A stretch of DNA of 64,000 nucleotides from JAZKBN01 sp040388605. GTDB taxonomy: Bacteria; Bacteroidota; Bacteroidia; Cytophagales; Flexibacteraceae. Both the position numbers and the translations under genes were made by a program. The stretch spans positions 1 to 64,000 of the forward strand of contig JAZKBN010000028.1 in NCBI GenBank assembly GCA_040388605.1, given 5' to 3'. Under the pieces are notes generated by a model. That model was given only the letters and a program-made list of their open reading frames with translations, was not told the origin of the DNA and ran no database searches. Shown in pieces: positions 52,434 through 61,697 of this stretch (the stretch's first letter is position 1; every line of letters starts with the position of its first letter).

Positions 52434-55400
52434 TTATGGTTGTTGCGCATAATGTACTTCGTCCAGCTCCGGGTCTTCTTCAAAAGGAACCGAGTTGCGA
52501 CGCATCATGCTGTAAATCATGGGTACAATGAAGAGCGTTGTAGCAGTTGCAAAGAGCAGGCCGCCAATTACAGCCCTGCCGAGCGGAGCATTTTGCTCCC
52601 CTCCTTCACCAAGCCCTAAAGACATAGGCAGCATACCCATAATCATGGCCAAAGCAGTCATAAGCACAGGTCTCAGCCTTGTAAAGCCTGCATTCAGGGC
52701 AGACTGCAAAGCAGATTTTCCGGACCGCCTTTCATCGTTAGCAAAAGTTACCATGAGTATGCTGTTGCTTGTTGCAACGCCAATACACATTATAGCTCCC
52801 ATCAGCGATGGTACACTGATTGTTGTGCCGGTAACCAATAAGGCAGCAATAATGCCGGCCAAAGCACCGGGTAAGGCGGTTATAATGATGAAAGGGTCTT
52901 TCCAGCTCTGGAAATTCACAACCATAAGCAGGTAAACCAAAACTATAGAAGCCAAAATGCCTATAAACAATCCGTTGAAAGATGTTTTCATACTCTGAAC
53001 CTGCCCCCGGAGTACAATAGTGCTCCCTTTTGGCAGACGCGGCTTAATTTCATTAATTATTGCCTGCACCTCATCTGCTACCGAACCAAGATCGCTGTCT
53101 TCCACATTTGCCAAAACATCTAAAGTTGGTGTGGCATTATAGTGGGTAACGCTGCCGGGCGTTGTGCTGCGATGTTCGGTAATAAAATTCTCGAGTATCT
53201 GCTGACTGCCCTTGGGCCCTGTCATGGGCGTACGGCCGAGATCCTGTAAAGATGCGTTTTCGGTTGTGGGGGTTTGAACAATTACGTTATATCGAACGCC
53301 GTTTGCCGGGTTTATCCAATCGTTAGGGGCGGTTTGGTTGCTGCCGCTTAACGAAATAAGCATATCAGATGCCAGGTCTTTTTGCGTGAGCCCGGCCTGG
53401 TTGGCCCGGGTGCGGTCAACTACCAATGTAAGCTGGGGCACATCGGGCACCTGGTGCAGGCGCACATCGGCAGCGCCGGGAACAGCCGCAATGCGTTCAG
53501 TAAGCTCACGGGCTATTTTCAGGTTTTCTTTGGCATTGCGCCCGGTAACCTGCACATCTACAGGAGCAGGAATCCCGAAATTCAGAATTTGGGTTACAAT
53601 ATCAGATGGTTGGTAAAAAACGCTAAGCTCCGGAATTTCGTTATGCAGCCTTTTACGTATGGCCTGCATGTATTGCTCAGTGGGTGCATGGTGCTCTTTC
53701 AGGCTTACAAGGATTTCAGCATCGGCCGAACCAATGGCAGGGTTATCGGTAAAAGCCAGGTTAATACCACCGGGGCTCAGGCCAATGTTTGAAAGAATCC
53801 TGTCGAGCTCTTCTGCCGGAATGCAGCTCCTGATCAGGTCTTCAACCTTGGCAGTATAATCTTCTGTTTTCTCAATACGTGTACCCACCGGGGCCCTGAA
53901 ATGCAGCCGAAACTGCCCGGCATCTACTTTTGGGAAAAAGTCTTCACCCACGAGGGGAACCAAGGCAATGATGCCCAATACTACCACGCCAAATACAACC
54001 GAAGAAACAGCTTTATGTGTAAGTACCCAAAGCAAGGCCGAATGGTAACGCATCCTGAAATTATCGAAATGCTTATTAAAGCGTAAATGCAGTCGCCAAA
54101 ACCAACCTGGGTTCTTTGACTCATGCTTCTCAACATTTGCAACTTCAGTATTTTCCTTTTGATCATTTACTTTGGCTTTCTGATTCTCTAAAGCCTGTGC
54201 TTGATTCTTTTCAGTTTCTTCATTCTGTGCCGCTTCATCCAATAATTTTCCCTGCTCATCAACTAATGGCGGCTCTGCTTCATGGCTGTTGGTGTACAGG
54301 TGCAGTTCGGCAGGCAACAGGTAATGAACCATGGTTGGTATTATGGTTCGGCTGAGCACATAGCTGGGTATCATAGCGAAAATTACCGCCATGGCAAACG
54401 GGCTAAACAGGAAACTGGCAACGCCCGACAGGAAGAAAATGGGCAAAAACACAATACATATACTGAATGTGCTCACCAAGGCAGGGGTGGCAATTTGTGC
54501 TGCACCGTCTAATATACCCTGCAATATGGGCTTCCCCATGGCAAGGTTGCGGTGCACATTCTCAATTTCTACGGTGGCATCATCTACCAAAATGCCTACA
54601 GCAAGGGCCAGGCCGCCCAGGGTCATAATATTAAGTGTCTGGCCCATTGCAGCCAGAATTATAATACTGCATAAAATAGACAGCGGAATGCTGGTAACCA
54701 CTATTATCGTGCTTCGCCAGCTGCCTAAAAATATAAGAATCATTAGGGCAGTAAGCAGGGCGGCAATCATACCCTCGTTTAAAACGCCGTTTATAGACGC
54801 CTTGACAAAAACACTTTGGTCGAACATCTGGTAAACCTGCAAGCCCGAGGGTACTGTTTTCATGACCTGCGGCAGCGTGGTTTTAATGCGCGAAATAATG
54901 TCGAGCGTAGAAGCCCCCCCGTTTTTTAATATCGACATAAAGGTGCTTCGCTTACCATCCTGCCGAACTATGTTGTTTTGCGTTCCGAAGCCATCGTGCA
55001 CATGGGCTACGTCGCGCATAAAAATGGTTTTACCATCCGGGCTTTGGCCAACCGGGAGGTTATTCAAATCTTCAATTGCCTCAACGCTGCTGTTCAATCT
55101 TACATCATATTCACTATTCCCCATTTTGGCAGATCCGGCAGGTAATATCACATTTTGGGCTCCCAATGCAGTACTTATGGCCGAAGGACTGATATTACGC
55201 GCATACATAGCCTGCGGGTCAAGGTCAACCATAATCTGCCTGCTTTTGCCGCCGAAGGGTTGAGTAACCGTTGCTCCCTGCACCACCGCCAAACCCAACC
55301 GAACGAAGTTGTTACCGATGTCGTTCATTTCCTGCTCGCTCAGGGTTTCACTGCCAAGGCCGAGCTGCATTATTGGTACATTGGTGGCATTGTACCTGAT

Positions 55401-55787
55401 TATAAAAGGCGGCGTTGCCCCGGGTGGCATTCCCCGCAAAATTGATTGCGTTATAGAGGTTAGCTGCGCAACAGCTGCCTCAATTTTTACACCGGGGTGA
55501 AAGTAAACTTTAATATTACATACCCCCTTGAGCGATGTGGATTCAATATGCTCAATATCATTTACGGTGTTGGTGTATGCACGTTCATTAACAGTTACAA
55601 ATCGGCGTTCCATTTCCTGTGCCGAAATGCCGTTGTAAGACCATATTACTGAAACTACGGGAATATTTATATCGGGAAAAATATCTACCGCCATGCGGTA
55701 AACCGAAAACACTCCGCCGATAATTATCAGCAGGGCCATTACCACGAAAGTATAAGGGCGGCGCAAGGCCAGCCTGACTATCCACAT
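52434..55787 (-). CDS. RND-family efflux transporter, inner-membrane pump (AcrB/HAE1-like)
   Basis: From the ATG at 55787 the protein has 1117 residues in the RND layout. It starts MWIVRLALRRPYTFVVMALLI, and two sets of membrane helices flank two large periplasmic loops. Helix 4 contains LGGLALAVGILVDDATVEIEN, with the paired Asp used for proton relay. The second half contains LMGAIMCIGVATSNSILMVTF and GMLPMSLGLGEGGEQNAPLGRAVIGGL. The central cytoplasmic loop carries an extra charged Glu/Gln/Asn/Lys-rich stretch (EAAQNEETEKNQAQALENQK and following). Substrates are likely hydrophobic drugs or lipids. The pump gene comes first in the operon, 60 bp before the adaptor gene. The frame extends 16 codons upstream without family similarity. 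Confidence 0.94.
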   Translation of the reverse strand: MWIVRLALRRPYTFVVMALLIIIGGVFSVYRMAVDIFPDINIPVVSVIWSYNGISAQEMERRFVTVNERAYTNTVNDIEHIESTSLKGVCNIKVYFHPGVKIEAAVAQLTSITQSILRGMPPGATPPFIIRYNATNVPIMQLGLGSETLSEQEMNDIGNNFVRLGLAVVQGATVTQPFGGKSRQIMVDLDPQAMYARNISPSAISTALGAQNVILPAGSAKMGNSEYDVRLNSSVEAIEDLNNLPVGQSPDGKTIFMRDVAHVHDGFGTQNNIVRQDGKRSTFMSILKNGGASTLDIISRIKTTLPQVMKTVPSGLQVYQMFDQSVFVKASINGVLNEGMIAALLTALMILIFLGSWRSTIIVVTSIPLSILCSIIILAAMGQTLNIMTLGGLALAVGILVDDATVEIENVHRNLAMGKPILQGILDGAAQIATPALVSTFSICIVFLPIFFLSGVASFLFSPFAMAVIFAMIPSYVLSRTIIPTMVHYLLPAELHLYTNSHEAEPPLVDEQGKLLDEAAQNEETEKNQAQALENQKAKVNDQKENTEVANVEKHESKNPGWFWRLHLRFNKHFDNFRMRYHSALLWVLTHKAVSSVVFGVVVLGIIALVPLVGEDFFPKVDAGQFRLHFRAPVGTRIEKTEDYTAKVEDLIRSCIPAEELDRILSNIGLSPGGINLAFTDNPAIGSADAEILVSLKEHHAPTEQYMQAIRKRLHNEIPELSVFYQPSDIVTQILNFGIPAPVDVQVTGRNAKENLKIARELTERIAAVPGAADVRLHQVPDVPQLTLVVDRTRANQAGLTQKDLASDMLISLSGSNQTAPNDWINPANGVRYNVIVQTPTTENASLQDLGRTPMTGPKGSQQILENFITEHRSTTPGSVTHYNATPTLDVLANVEDSDLGSVADEVQAIINEIKPRLPKGSTIVLRGQVQSMKTSFNGLFIGILASIVLVYLLMVVNFQSWKDPFIIITALPGALAGIIAALLVTGTTISVPSLMGAIMCIGVATSNSILMVTFANDERRSGKSALQSALNAGFTRLRPVLMTALAMIMGMLPMSLGLGEGGEQNAPLGRAVIGGLLFATATTLFIVPMIYSMMRRNSVPFEEDPELDEVHYAQQP

Positions 55788-56323
55788 AAACTGAAAATTT
55801 AACCTCCCGGAAGCCGGACGGAAATTTGAAACCAATACCGCCGATCAAAATAAAGGAACGGGAATATGGGGCAGCTATGCAAGCATACCCATCTGGGGTA
55901 ATTTATAGTGCGGAAAAGGCAAGGCCCTTAATCCAAATGTCGTGCCTGAATACTATAACCAATACCAAAACCGGTTGCTGACTATGTTAGGCCACAAACA
56001 GCGCAGGCAAAATATAATTGACTATAGGCCTTAAACTGCTTAAGTCTGCATTTACCTTTTTGCTTTATATAGGATTAAGAAAAACCTGCAAGGTTTAAGC
56101 AAAGGATTAACGGGATTGCAAAAAACTCATTAAACCAGTGTTTTACAGCATTTTACGAATTATAATATGCTTACTGGTAAAAGTATTTATGAAAATACCC
56201 GGTGAAGGCGTAACTTGCGGGCTTAAAGCAAATATCTATTAATTTCAATTCGTTTATTGTAGCCCGGTCCTGCTGGGGGCACCTAAACGGCAAACAAAAA
56301 ATTAAGCACAGGGGATTCATAAA

Positions 56324-57442
56324 ATGAAAAAAGCGCTTATTACAGGTATTACAGGCCAGGACGGTGCCTATTTGACCGAGCTTCTGCTCTCTAAAGGTTA
56401 CGAGGTTCATGGCATTAAACGCCGCTCGTCATTATTTAATACTGACCGTATAGACCACCTGTACCAAGATCCACACGAGAAAAAGGTAAATCTTCATCTC
56501 CACTACGGCGACCTGTCAGATTCTACGAACCTGATTCGTATAGTACAGGAAGTTCGCCCTGATGAAATTTACAACCTCGGTGCAATGAGCCACGTTAAAG
56601 TGAGCTTCGATACCCCTGAGTACACCGCAAATGCTGATGGTATTGGCACGCTGCGTATTCTTGAAGCTTTACGTATTCTGAAGCTGGAAGAAAAAACCAA
56701 AATTTACCAGGCCAGTACCTCTGAGCTTTATGGTTTGGTTCAGGCAGTTCCGCAAAGCGAAACTACCCCCTTCTACCCGCGTTCACCTTACGCAGTTGCT
56801 AAAATGTACGCTTACTGGATAACAGTAAACTACCGCGAGGCATACAATATGTTTGCCTGTAACGGCATCCTTTTCAACCACGAATCTCCCCTTCGCGGCG
56901 AAACCTTCGTAACACGTAAAATTACACGTGCTGCTGCCCGTATAGCTCTTGGCCTGCAATCTAACCTCTACCTTGGTAACCTTGATGCGCAACGCGACTG
57001 GGGCCATGCCAAAGATTACGTTGAAGCCATGTACCTTATTCTTCAGCAGGATAAGCCCGATGATTACGTAATTGCCACAGGCGTTACAACCTATGTGCGC
57101 GAATTCGTACGCATGGCCTTCGGAGAGCTGGGCATTCACCTTGAATTCAGCGGAACCGGTGCCGACGAAGTGGGTACCGTAAGCAAAGTAACAAACCCTG
57201 AATTTGCCGAAAATGTTGAAGTAGGTAAAGTGGTGGTTGCAGTAGATAAGCGTTATTTCCGCCCAACAGAAGTTGAACTTCTTGTTGGCGACCCTACAAA
57301 ATCTAAAACCCGCCTCGGCTGGGTGCCTAAATACGACCTCGCAGCGCTTGTAAAAGACATGATGCAGGCAGATTTGGCCCTCTTCAAACGCGACCAGTAC
57401 CTGCAAACCGGCGGTCACAAAATCATGAACTATTACGAATAG
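56324..57442 (+). CDS. gmd: GDP-mannose 4,6-dehydratase
   Basis: The 372-residue short-chain dehydrogenase-like enzyme makes GDP-4-keto-6-deoxymannose from GDP-mannose, the first step toward GDP-L-fucose. The N-terminus MKKALITGITGQDGAYLTELLLSKGYEVHGIKRR is diagnostic (GxxGxxG nucleotide site). Further marks are RIDHLYQDPH, YNLGAMSHVKVSFDTPEYTANADG, the catalytic Tyr-Lys in YPRSPYAVAKMYAYW, and FNHESPLRGETFVTRKITRAAARI. Length is normal. fcl follows 145 bp downstream on the same strand, giving a two-gene fucose module. The roughly 535 bp upstream (55788-56323) contains no gene that I can support. Confidence 0.97.
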   Translation: MKKALITGITGQDGAYLTELLLSKGYEVHGIKRRSSLFNTDRIDHLYQDPHEKKVNLHLHYGDLSDSTNLIRIVQEVRPDEIYNLGAMSHVKVSFDTPEYTANADGIGTLRILEALRILKLEEKTKIYQASTSELYGLVQAVPQSETTPFYPRSPYAVAKMYAYWITVNYREAYNMFACNGILFNHESPLRGETFVTRKITRAAARIALGLQSNLYLGNLDAQRDWGHAKDYVEAMYLILQQDKPDDYVIATGVTTYVREFVRMAFGELGIHLEFSGTGADEVGTVSKVTNPEFAENVEVGKVVVAVDKRYFRPTEVELLVGDPTKSKTRLGWVPKYDLAALVKDMMQADLALFKRDQYLQTGGHKIMNYYE

Positions 57443-57587
57443 TAAGGCTCAAAGGCGTTCAGGCACGGAACGCGGGGGCATTGCTCCTGCTGTCCGTGCC
57501 TTCGCTGTTTTAAGCTGTGCTGTTTAAAAATATTAGGGCCAAAAGCCCGGGAACAATTCCTGCTTTCCTGCAAAACTTTATAAGACC

Positions 57588-58523
57588 TTGAATAAGAACG
57601 ATAAAATATATGTAGCCGGTCACCGCGGCATGGTGGGTTCGGCCATAGTTCGTAAGCTTGAAGCTTTGGGCTATACCAATATTGTTAAGCGCGTAAGCAA
57701 AGAGCTTGATCTGCGCAATTACGAAGCTACCGCCGCATTCTTTGCAGCCGAAAAGCCGGATTATGTATTCCTGGCTGCAGCCAAAGTTGGCGGTATACAG
57801 GCCAACAACATTTACCGTGCAGATTTCCTGTATGAAAACCTGCAAATTCAGAACAACGTTATTCATAACGCTTACCTGAACGGTGTAAAAAAACTCATGT
57901 TCCTGGGCAGCAGCTGCATATACCCCAAATTTGCGCCCCAGCCGCTTAAAGAAGACTACCTGCTTACAGGTACCTTGGAAAGCACAAATGAGCCTTACGC
58001 CATTGCCAAAATTGCCGGTATAAAAATGTGCGAAGCATATCGCTCACAATATGGCTGCAACTTCATCAGTGTAATGCCTACCAACCTGTACGGCCCTAAC
58101 GACAACTACGACCTGAATAACAGCCACGTATTGCCGGCCCTGATCCGTAAATTCCATACGGCAACTGTTGAAGGCAACCCTACTGTTGAAGTTTGGGGCA
58201 GCGGTTCTCCCAAAAGGGAATTCCTGCATGCCGACGATCTTGCAGAAGCATGCCTGTACCTCATGGAAACTTATAACGAGGAGCAGCTTGTAAACATAGG
58301 CACCGGTGAAGACCTGAGCATTAAGGAGCTTGCCGATCTTATTGCCGACGTAATTGGCTTCAAAGGTGAAATTGTTTGGAACTCAAGCAAGCCCGACGGT
58401 ACCCCCAGAAAACTTATGGATGTAAGTAAGCTTACCAACCTCGGCTGGAAATATAAAATAGGCCTGAGAGAAGGTATTGCAAGTGTTTACGAAAACGCAA
58501 AGGAGATTGCCTTTGCGGAATAA
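57588..58523 (+). CDS. fcl: GDP-L-fucose synthase
   Basis: The 311-residue enzyme epimerises and reduces GDP-4-keto-6-deoxymannose to GDP-L-fucose. Visible are KIYVAGHRGMVGSAIVRKLE, VFLAAAKVGGIQANN, the catalytic FLGSSCIYPKFAPQP and the Tyr-Lys in EPYAIAKIAGIKMCEAYR. The best start is a TTG at 57588: the first ATG in frame lies inside the nucleotide-binding loop, too late for a working enzyme. The product probably feeds capsule, LPS or glycoprotein fucosylation. The gene ends just before a strong terminator. Confidence 0.96.
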   Translation: MNKNDKIYVAGHRGMVGSAIVRKLEALGYTNIVKRVSKELDLRNYEATAAFFAAEKPDYVFLAAAKVGGIQANNIYRADFLYENLQIQNNVIHNAYLNGVKKLMFLGSSCIYPKFAPQPLKEDYLLTGTLESTNEPYAIAKIAGIKMCEAYRSQYGCNFISVMPTNLYGPNDNYDLNNSHVLPALIRKFHTATVEGNPTVEVWGSGSPKREFLHADDLAEACLYLMETYNEEQLVNIGTGEDLSIKELADLIADVIGFKGEIVWNSSKPDGTPRKLMDVSKLTNLGWKYKIGLREGIASVYENAKEIAFAE

Positions 58524-58550
58524 TCCCGCAGATTAGCACAGGCTTTTGAT

Positions 58551-58589
58551 AAAATGCCTGCCCTGTCGGAGAACAGGGCAGGCATTTTT
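58551..58589 (+). terminator. Strong terminator after fcl
   Basis: A perfect 16-bp stem (AAAATGCCTGCCCTGT / ACAGGGCAGGCATTTT, 6-nt loop) runs into a T tract and lies 28 nt past the fcl stop. It overlaps the 5' extension of the next open frame, so translation of that gene must start later. Confidence 0.95.
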
Positions 58590-58625
58590 GCTTTTAACAC
58601 ATATCAAATCGGGCTATGCACTATC

Positions 58626-59921
58626 ATGCCGATGCCAGACAAACAATTTATGACTGAATTAAGGAATGAGCCTTTGGGCTACAAAATTTACGGGCAGGAG
58701 CACATTGCCGAAAACGCAACCGCCCAAATGGATATTGCCATGCGCTTACCTGTATCCCTCGCAGGCGCGTTAATGCCCGATGCCCACCTGGGTTACGGTG
58801 TGCCAATAGGTGGGGTAATAGCCACGCCTGCCAATATTATTATCCCCGGAGCAGTCGGGGTAGATATAGGCTGCCGCATGCAACTGTCAGTTTACCCGGT
58901 TCCGGCCGATATGCTTGATAAAAACAGGGCAGAACTAAAAGCCATGCTGAAAAACAATACTGTCTTTGGTACGGGCGCAACAAATAACAGGGTAACCGGT
59001 ACCGATAAGGCACATGCCCTCTTCTCAAGGCCGGAATGGAAAAGCAACAAAGTACTCTCAGACCTATATAACAGGGCTGAGTCACAATACGGAACCTCAG
59101 GCTCCGGTAATCACTTTGTGGAATTCGGAACAATCAGGGCTGTGGGCAAATCAGCTATAGGCAATAATAACCCGGACAACCTTGGCCTTGATCTTGATGA
59201 TGACCTTGCTTACCTGGCGGTACTTTCGCACTCAGGCAGCAGGGGTTTCGGGGCGATGGTGGCAAACCATTATACCAAATTAGCCGAACGCATGGGTGGC
59301 CTGCCCGAAGAAGCCAAAAAGCTCTCCTGGCTCGATTTGGAAACCGAGGAAAATCATAACTACTGGATTGCCATGAACCTTGCCGGCGACTATGCATCGG
59401 GCAACCACCATGAAATACATGCGAAATTTGCCGAAAGCCTGGGTATGCAACCCATTGTAAGCATTGAGAACCACCACAATTTTGCCTGGCTCGAAAAGCT
59501 GGAAGATGGCACATCGGTAATGGTTCACAGGAAAGGGGCCACCCCGGCCGGAAAAGGTGTCCTGGGCATTATACCCGGCTCAATGTCGACACCAGGCTTC
59601 GTGGTTTCGGGTAAGGGTAACGCTGCTTCTATAAACTCAGCATCACATGGCGCCGGAAGAAATATGGGCCGTAATGAAGCCAAGCGCAGGCTGAACCCAG
59701 AAGATGCCAAAGCCGACCTAAAGTCTAATAACATTACACTCATCGGAGGCTCCATAGATGAAGCATCGGCAGCATATAAGGATATTCATACCGTTATGGC
59801 TGCCCAAACTGAGCTCTTAAACGTGCTGGCTGAATTCAGACCTTCNNNNNNNNNNTGAAGAATGGGTACTCCATCTTCATATCCCAGGATGGCAGAATTA
59901 GGTGAAAAGCCGGAAGATTGA
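58626..59921 (+). CDS. RtcB-type RNA-splicing ligase family protein, 3' end disturbed by gap
   Basis: RtcB joins RNA 3'-phosphate ends to 5'-OH ends using GTP and manganese. Family motifs are PDAHLGYGVPIGGVIAT, GAVGVDIGCRM, GSGNHFVEFG, LSHSGSRGFG, NHHNFAW, and the guanylated His in ASHGAGRNMGR (His341 if starting at 58626). Met27 (58632) and Met33 are other possible starts; the earlier frame opening lies in a terminator. Ten N at 59846-59855 follow AEFRP, and an in-frame TGA comes right after. In the same frame 11 codons later comes MAELGEKPED and a stop at 59921, which looks like the expected C-terminus, so the joined sequence is probably misassembled over about 40 bp. No RtcA or archease gene is adjacent. 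Confidence 0.85.
59846..59855. other. Assembly gap (10 N) near 3' end of the RtcB-type gene
   Basis: The third ten-N run of the window. Unlike the other two, a one-base repair does not restore a family-like reading, because TGA follows directly. Confidence 0.95.
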
Positions 59922-59966
59922 TAATAACAGCAAATTGGCTCTCCTGAATCTTATAAATTCAAAAAA

Positions 59967-60028
59967 GGTCAGCCTGCAGTAGTGAATTTTTGTGCCAAAA
60001 CTCACCATTGCAGGCTGACTTATTTGCT
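59967..60028. terminator. Terminator-like hairpin after RtcB-type gene
   Basis: An 11-bp inverted repeat (GTCAGCCTGCA at 59968-59978, TGCAGGCTGAC at 60009-60019) has a T-containing loop, followed by TTATTTG on the plus strand and by a six-T tract on the minus strand. The remaining 60030-60580 is non-coding; it contains a 90-codon open frame without a start codon (about 60065-60303), which I cannot assign. Confidence 0.6.
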
Positions 60029-60582
60029 CTTACTTTCGTTGAAGATTGAATTAAAAAAACCTGAGTTCCGCTTAAGAACCGTTTAATCGTTCCGTCCTAT
60101 GAGCCTCGTATTCATAAGCCTGTTCTACCTGATTTCAAAAATTTACTTGTCACCGGTATCTATCTTCAAGCTGCTCCTTACTCTTGTGTAGCAGTGTGGG
60201 TACCTGCAGCATTTATAGAAGCCCTCAACTATCACCTAATTTTTTGGCTAAGCAATTTTGAAAGAAAATCGATCAAACCATTGCTCTCCCCCCACTATGG
60301 GTAAAGAAATACTTTACAGGTTTGGTAAAGCGCGCTTTTCGCGCAATTCAGAGGCGTAATATTGAGGAACAAGCGCAAGACTTATTACAGAAGGTCTGGT
60401 CCAAATTTCTATACCCGGATACCCAAATGCTTAAACATCAGAATTAAGTTTGAATATCTAAATACCTACCCCTATTTCTACAATGCTAATTCACGTTACT
60501 CTTTATCCCTAACCATAACTCGGGTACATTTTACAAAGCTTACCCGGTAAGCAGCGCGATTTGAATACAAAACAGGATAAAC

Positions 60583-60607
60583 AAAAAGCCCCTGTAATAC
60601 AGGGGCC
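60583..60607 (-). terminator. Terminator after porP/sprF
   Basis: A perfect 8-bp stem (GCCCCTGT / ACAGGGGC, 3-nt loop) is followed on the minus strand by TTTTTG. It lies 26 nt past the porP stop codon. Confidence 0.9.
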
Positions 60608-60632
60608 GATGCAATAACTTGTGTTGAAGGAA

Positions 60633-61694
60633 TTAAATCCTTGGGGTATCGAAACGTTTGCGGCGCTTATCTTTAACAGCCCTGAAAGCAAGGCTCAGTT
60701 CAAATGCACCCGGCGCTGTGCCTGCAAAGTTATTCAGGCGGTTAGAATTCATATCGTAGCTGAAACCTACAGTATATGCGGGGTTACTTATGCCTAAGCT
60801 TGCAATAAACGCGTCTTCAAGACGGTACCACCCGCCTAAAACCAAATCGCTGTTAGCGAACATACCAAAGGGCTGCTCAAGAAACTTATAGGTAAGGTAT
60901 GCACCTACGTTCAGCTGCTGAAGGTTAGCCTGCGAAGCATACATGAAGTTGGGTGAGAAGTTTACCTTTTGACTAACGTGAAACTCAAGTCCTGCATGAA
61001 GCTTCAACAGGGCCGGGGCCTGTATTACCGTATTGGTATTAAGGCTTTGGTTCGGGCGATTCACATTTGAATAGGCAATACCTGCGAACGCGCTTGTACC
61101 TGACCTATAATAGTTACGGGATGGATTATAAGACCATACAGCGCCGATATTAATAGGCCAATATGTTTTCTTATTATCAATTCCCGGAATAGACACCGGG
61201 TTAAGCTGCGAACCTGTAAACTGGCTGTAATAATCGCTCTGCTCACCCCAGGTGAGCGCATTGTAATCAAGGCTCTTCTGATGGTATGCCGCCTGGGCGC
61301 CAATGCTTATGCGGTGCAAATCATTGGTAAAGCCATGGCTGTAAGCAAATGTAGCCATAAGGCCGGTGGTTGTAAGGCCTCCGTCTCCGGTACGATCATT
61401 ATAAACTGACAGCCCCAGTCCGCCACTCAATGTGCGACGATCAACGCCGGTATACCAAGGCAAAATGCCCGATATTTGGTTGGTTACGTATGGCTTAGAT
61501 ACAGAACGCCATTGACTGCGAAAGTTGGTATTGAATGTAATATCTGATTCCATACCGGCAAGAGCCGGGTTCAGATATAATGAGCTGGCATAGAACTGAG
61601 AAAACTGGGCATCTTGTCCGAGAACTCTGCCCGACAGCAGCACCGAAACCAATGTGAAAGCAACAAATATTCTCGCGCCGTAAGATAGGGTCAT
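60633..61694 (-). CDS. porP: PorP/SprF family T9SS outer-membrane protein
   Basis: The 353-residue protein has a signal peptide (FVAFTLVSVLLSGRVLGQ) and then the family hallmark DAQFSQFYASSLYLNPALAGME. The rest is a predicted beta barrel with WRSVSKPYVTNQISGILPWY, GGLGLSVYNDRTGDGGL, SIGAQAAYHQKSLDY, LHAGLEFHVSQKVNFSPNFMY and a C-terminal YTVGFSYDMNSNRL, ending in a basic tail. PorP/SprF proteins act with partner CHU_C adhesins during T9SS export and anchoring. Its partner is the gene directly upstream, ending 3 nt before this start, so they form an adhesin-SprF pair like SprB-SprF of gliding bacteria. Confidence 0.93.
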   Translation of the reverse strand: MTLSYGARIFVAFTLVSVLLSGRVLGQDAQFSQFYASSLYLNPALAGMESDITFNTNFRSQWRSVSKPYVTNQISGILPWYTGVDRRTLSGGLGLSVYNDRTGDGGLTTTGLMATFAYSHGFTNDLHRISIGAQAAYHQKSLDYNALTWGEQSDYYSQFTGSQLNPVSIPGIDNKKTYWPINIGAVWSYNPSRNYYRSGTSAFAGIAYSNVNRPNQSLNTNTVIQAPALLKLHAGLEFHVSQKVNFSPNFMYASQANLQQLNVGAYLTYKFLEQPFGMFANSDLVLGGWYRLEDAFIASLGISNPAYTVGFSYDMNSNRLNNFAGTAPGAFELSLAFRAVKDKRRKRFDTPRI

Positions 61695-61697
61695 TTG

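Noticed and set aside
60362..60550. 62-codon plus-strand frame before porP
   Set aside because: No family features; it lies in non-coding DNA and starts with a non-ATG codon.
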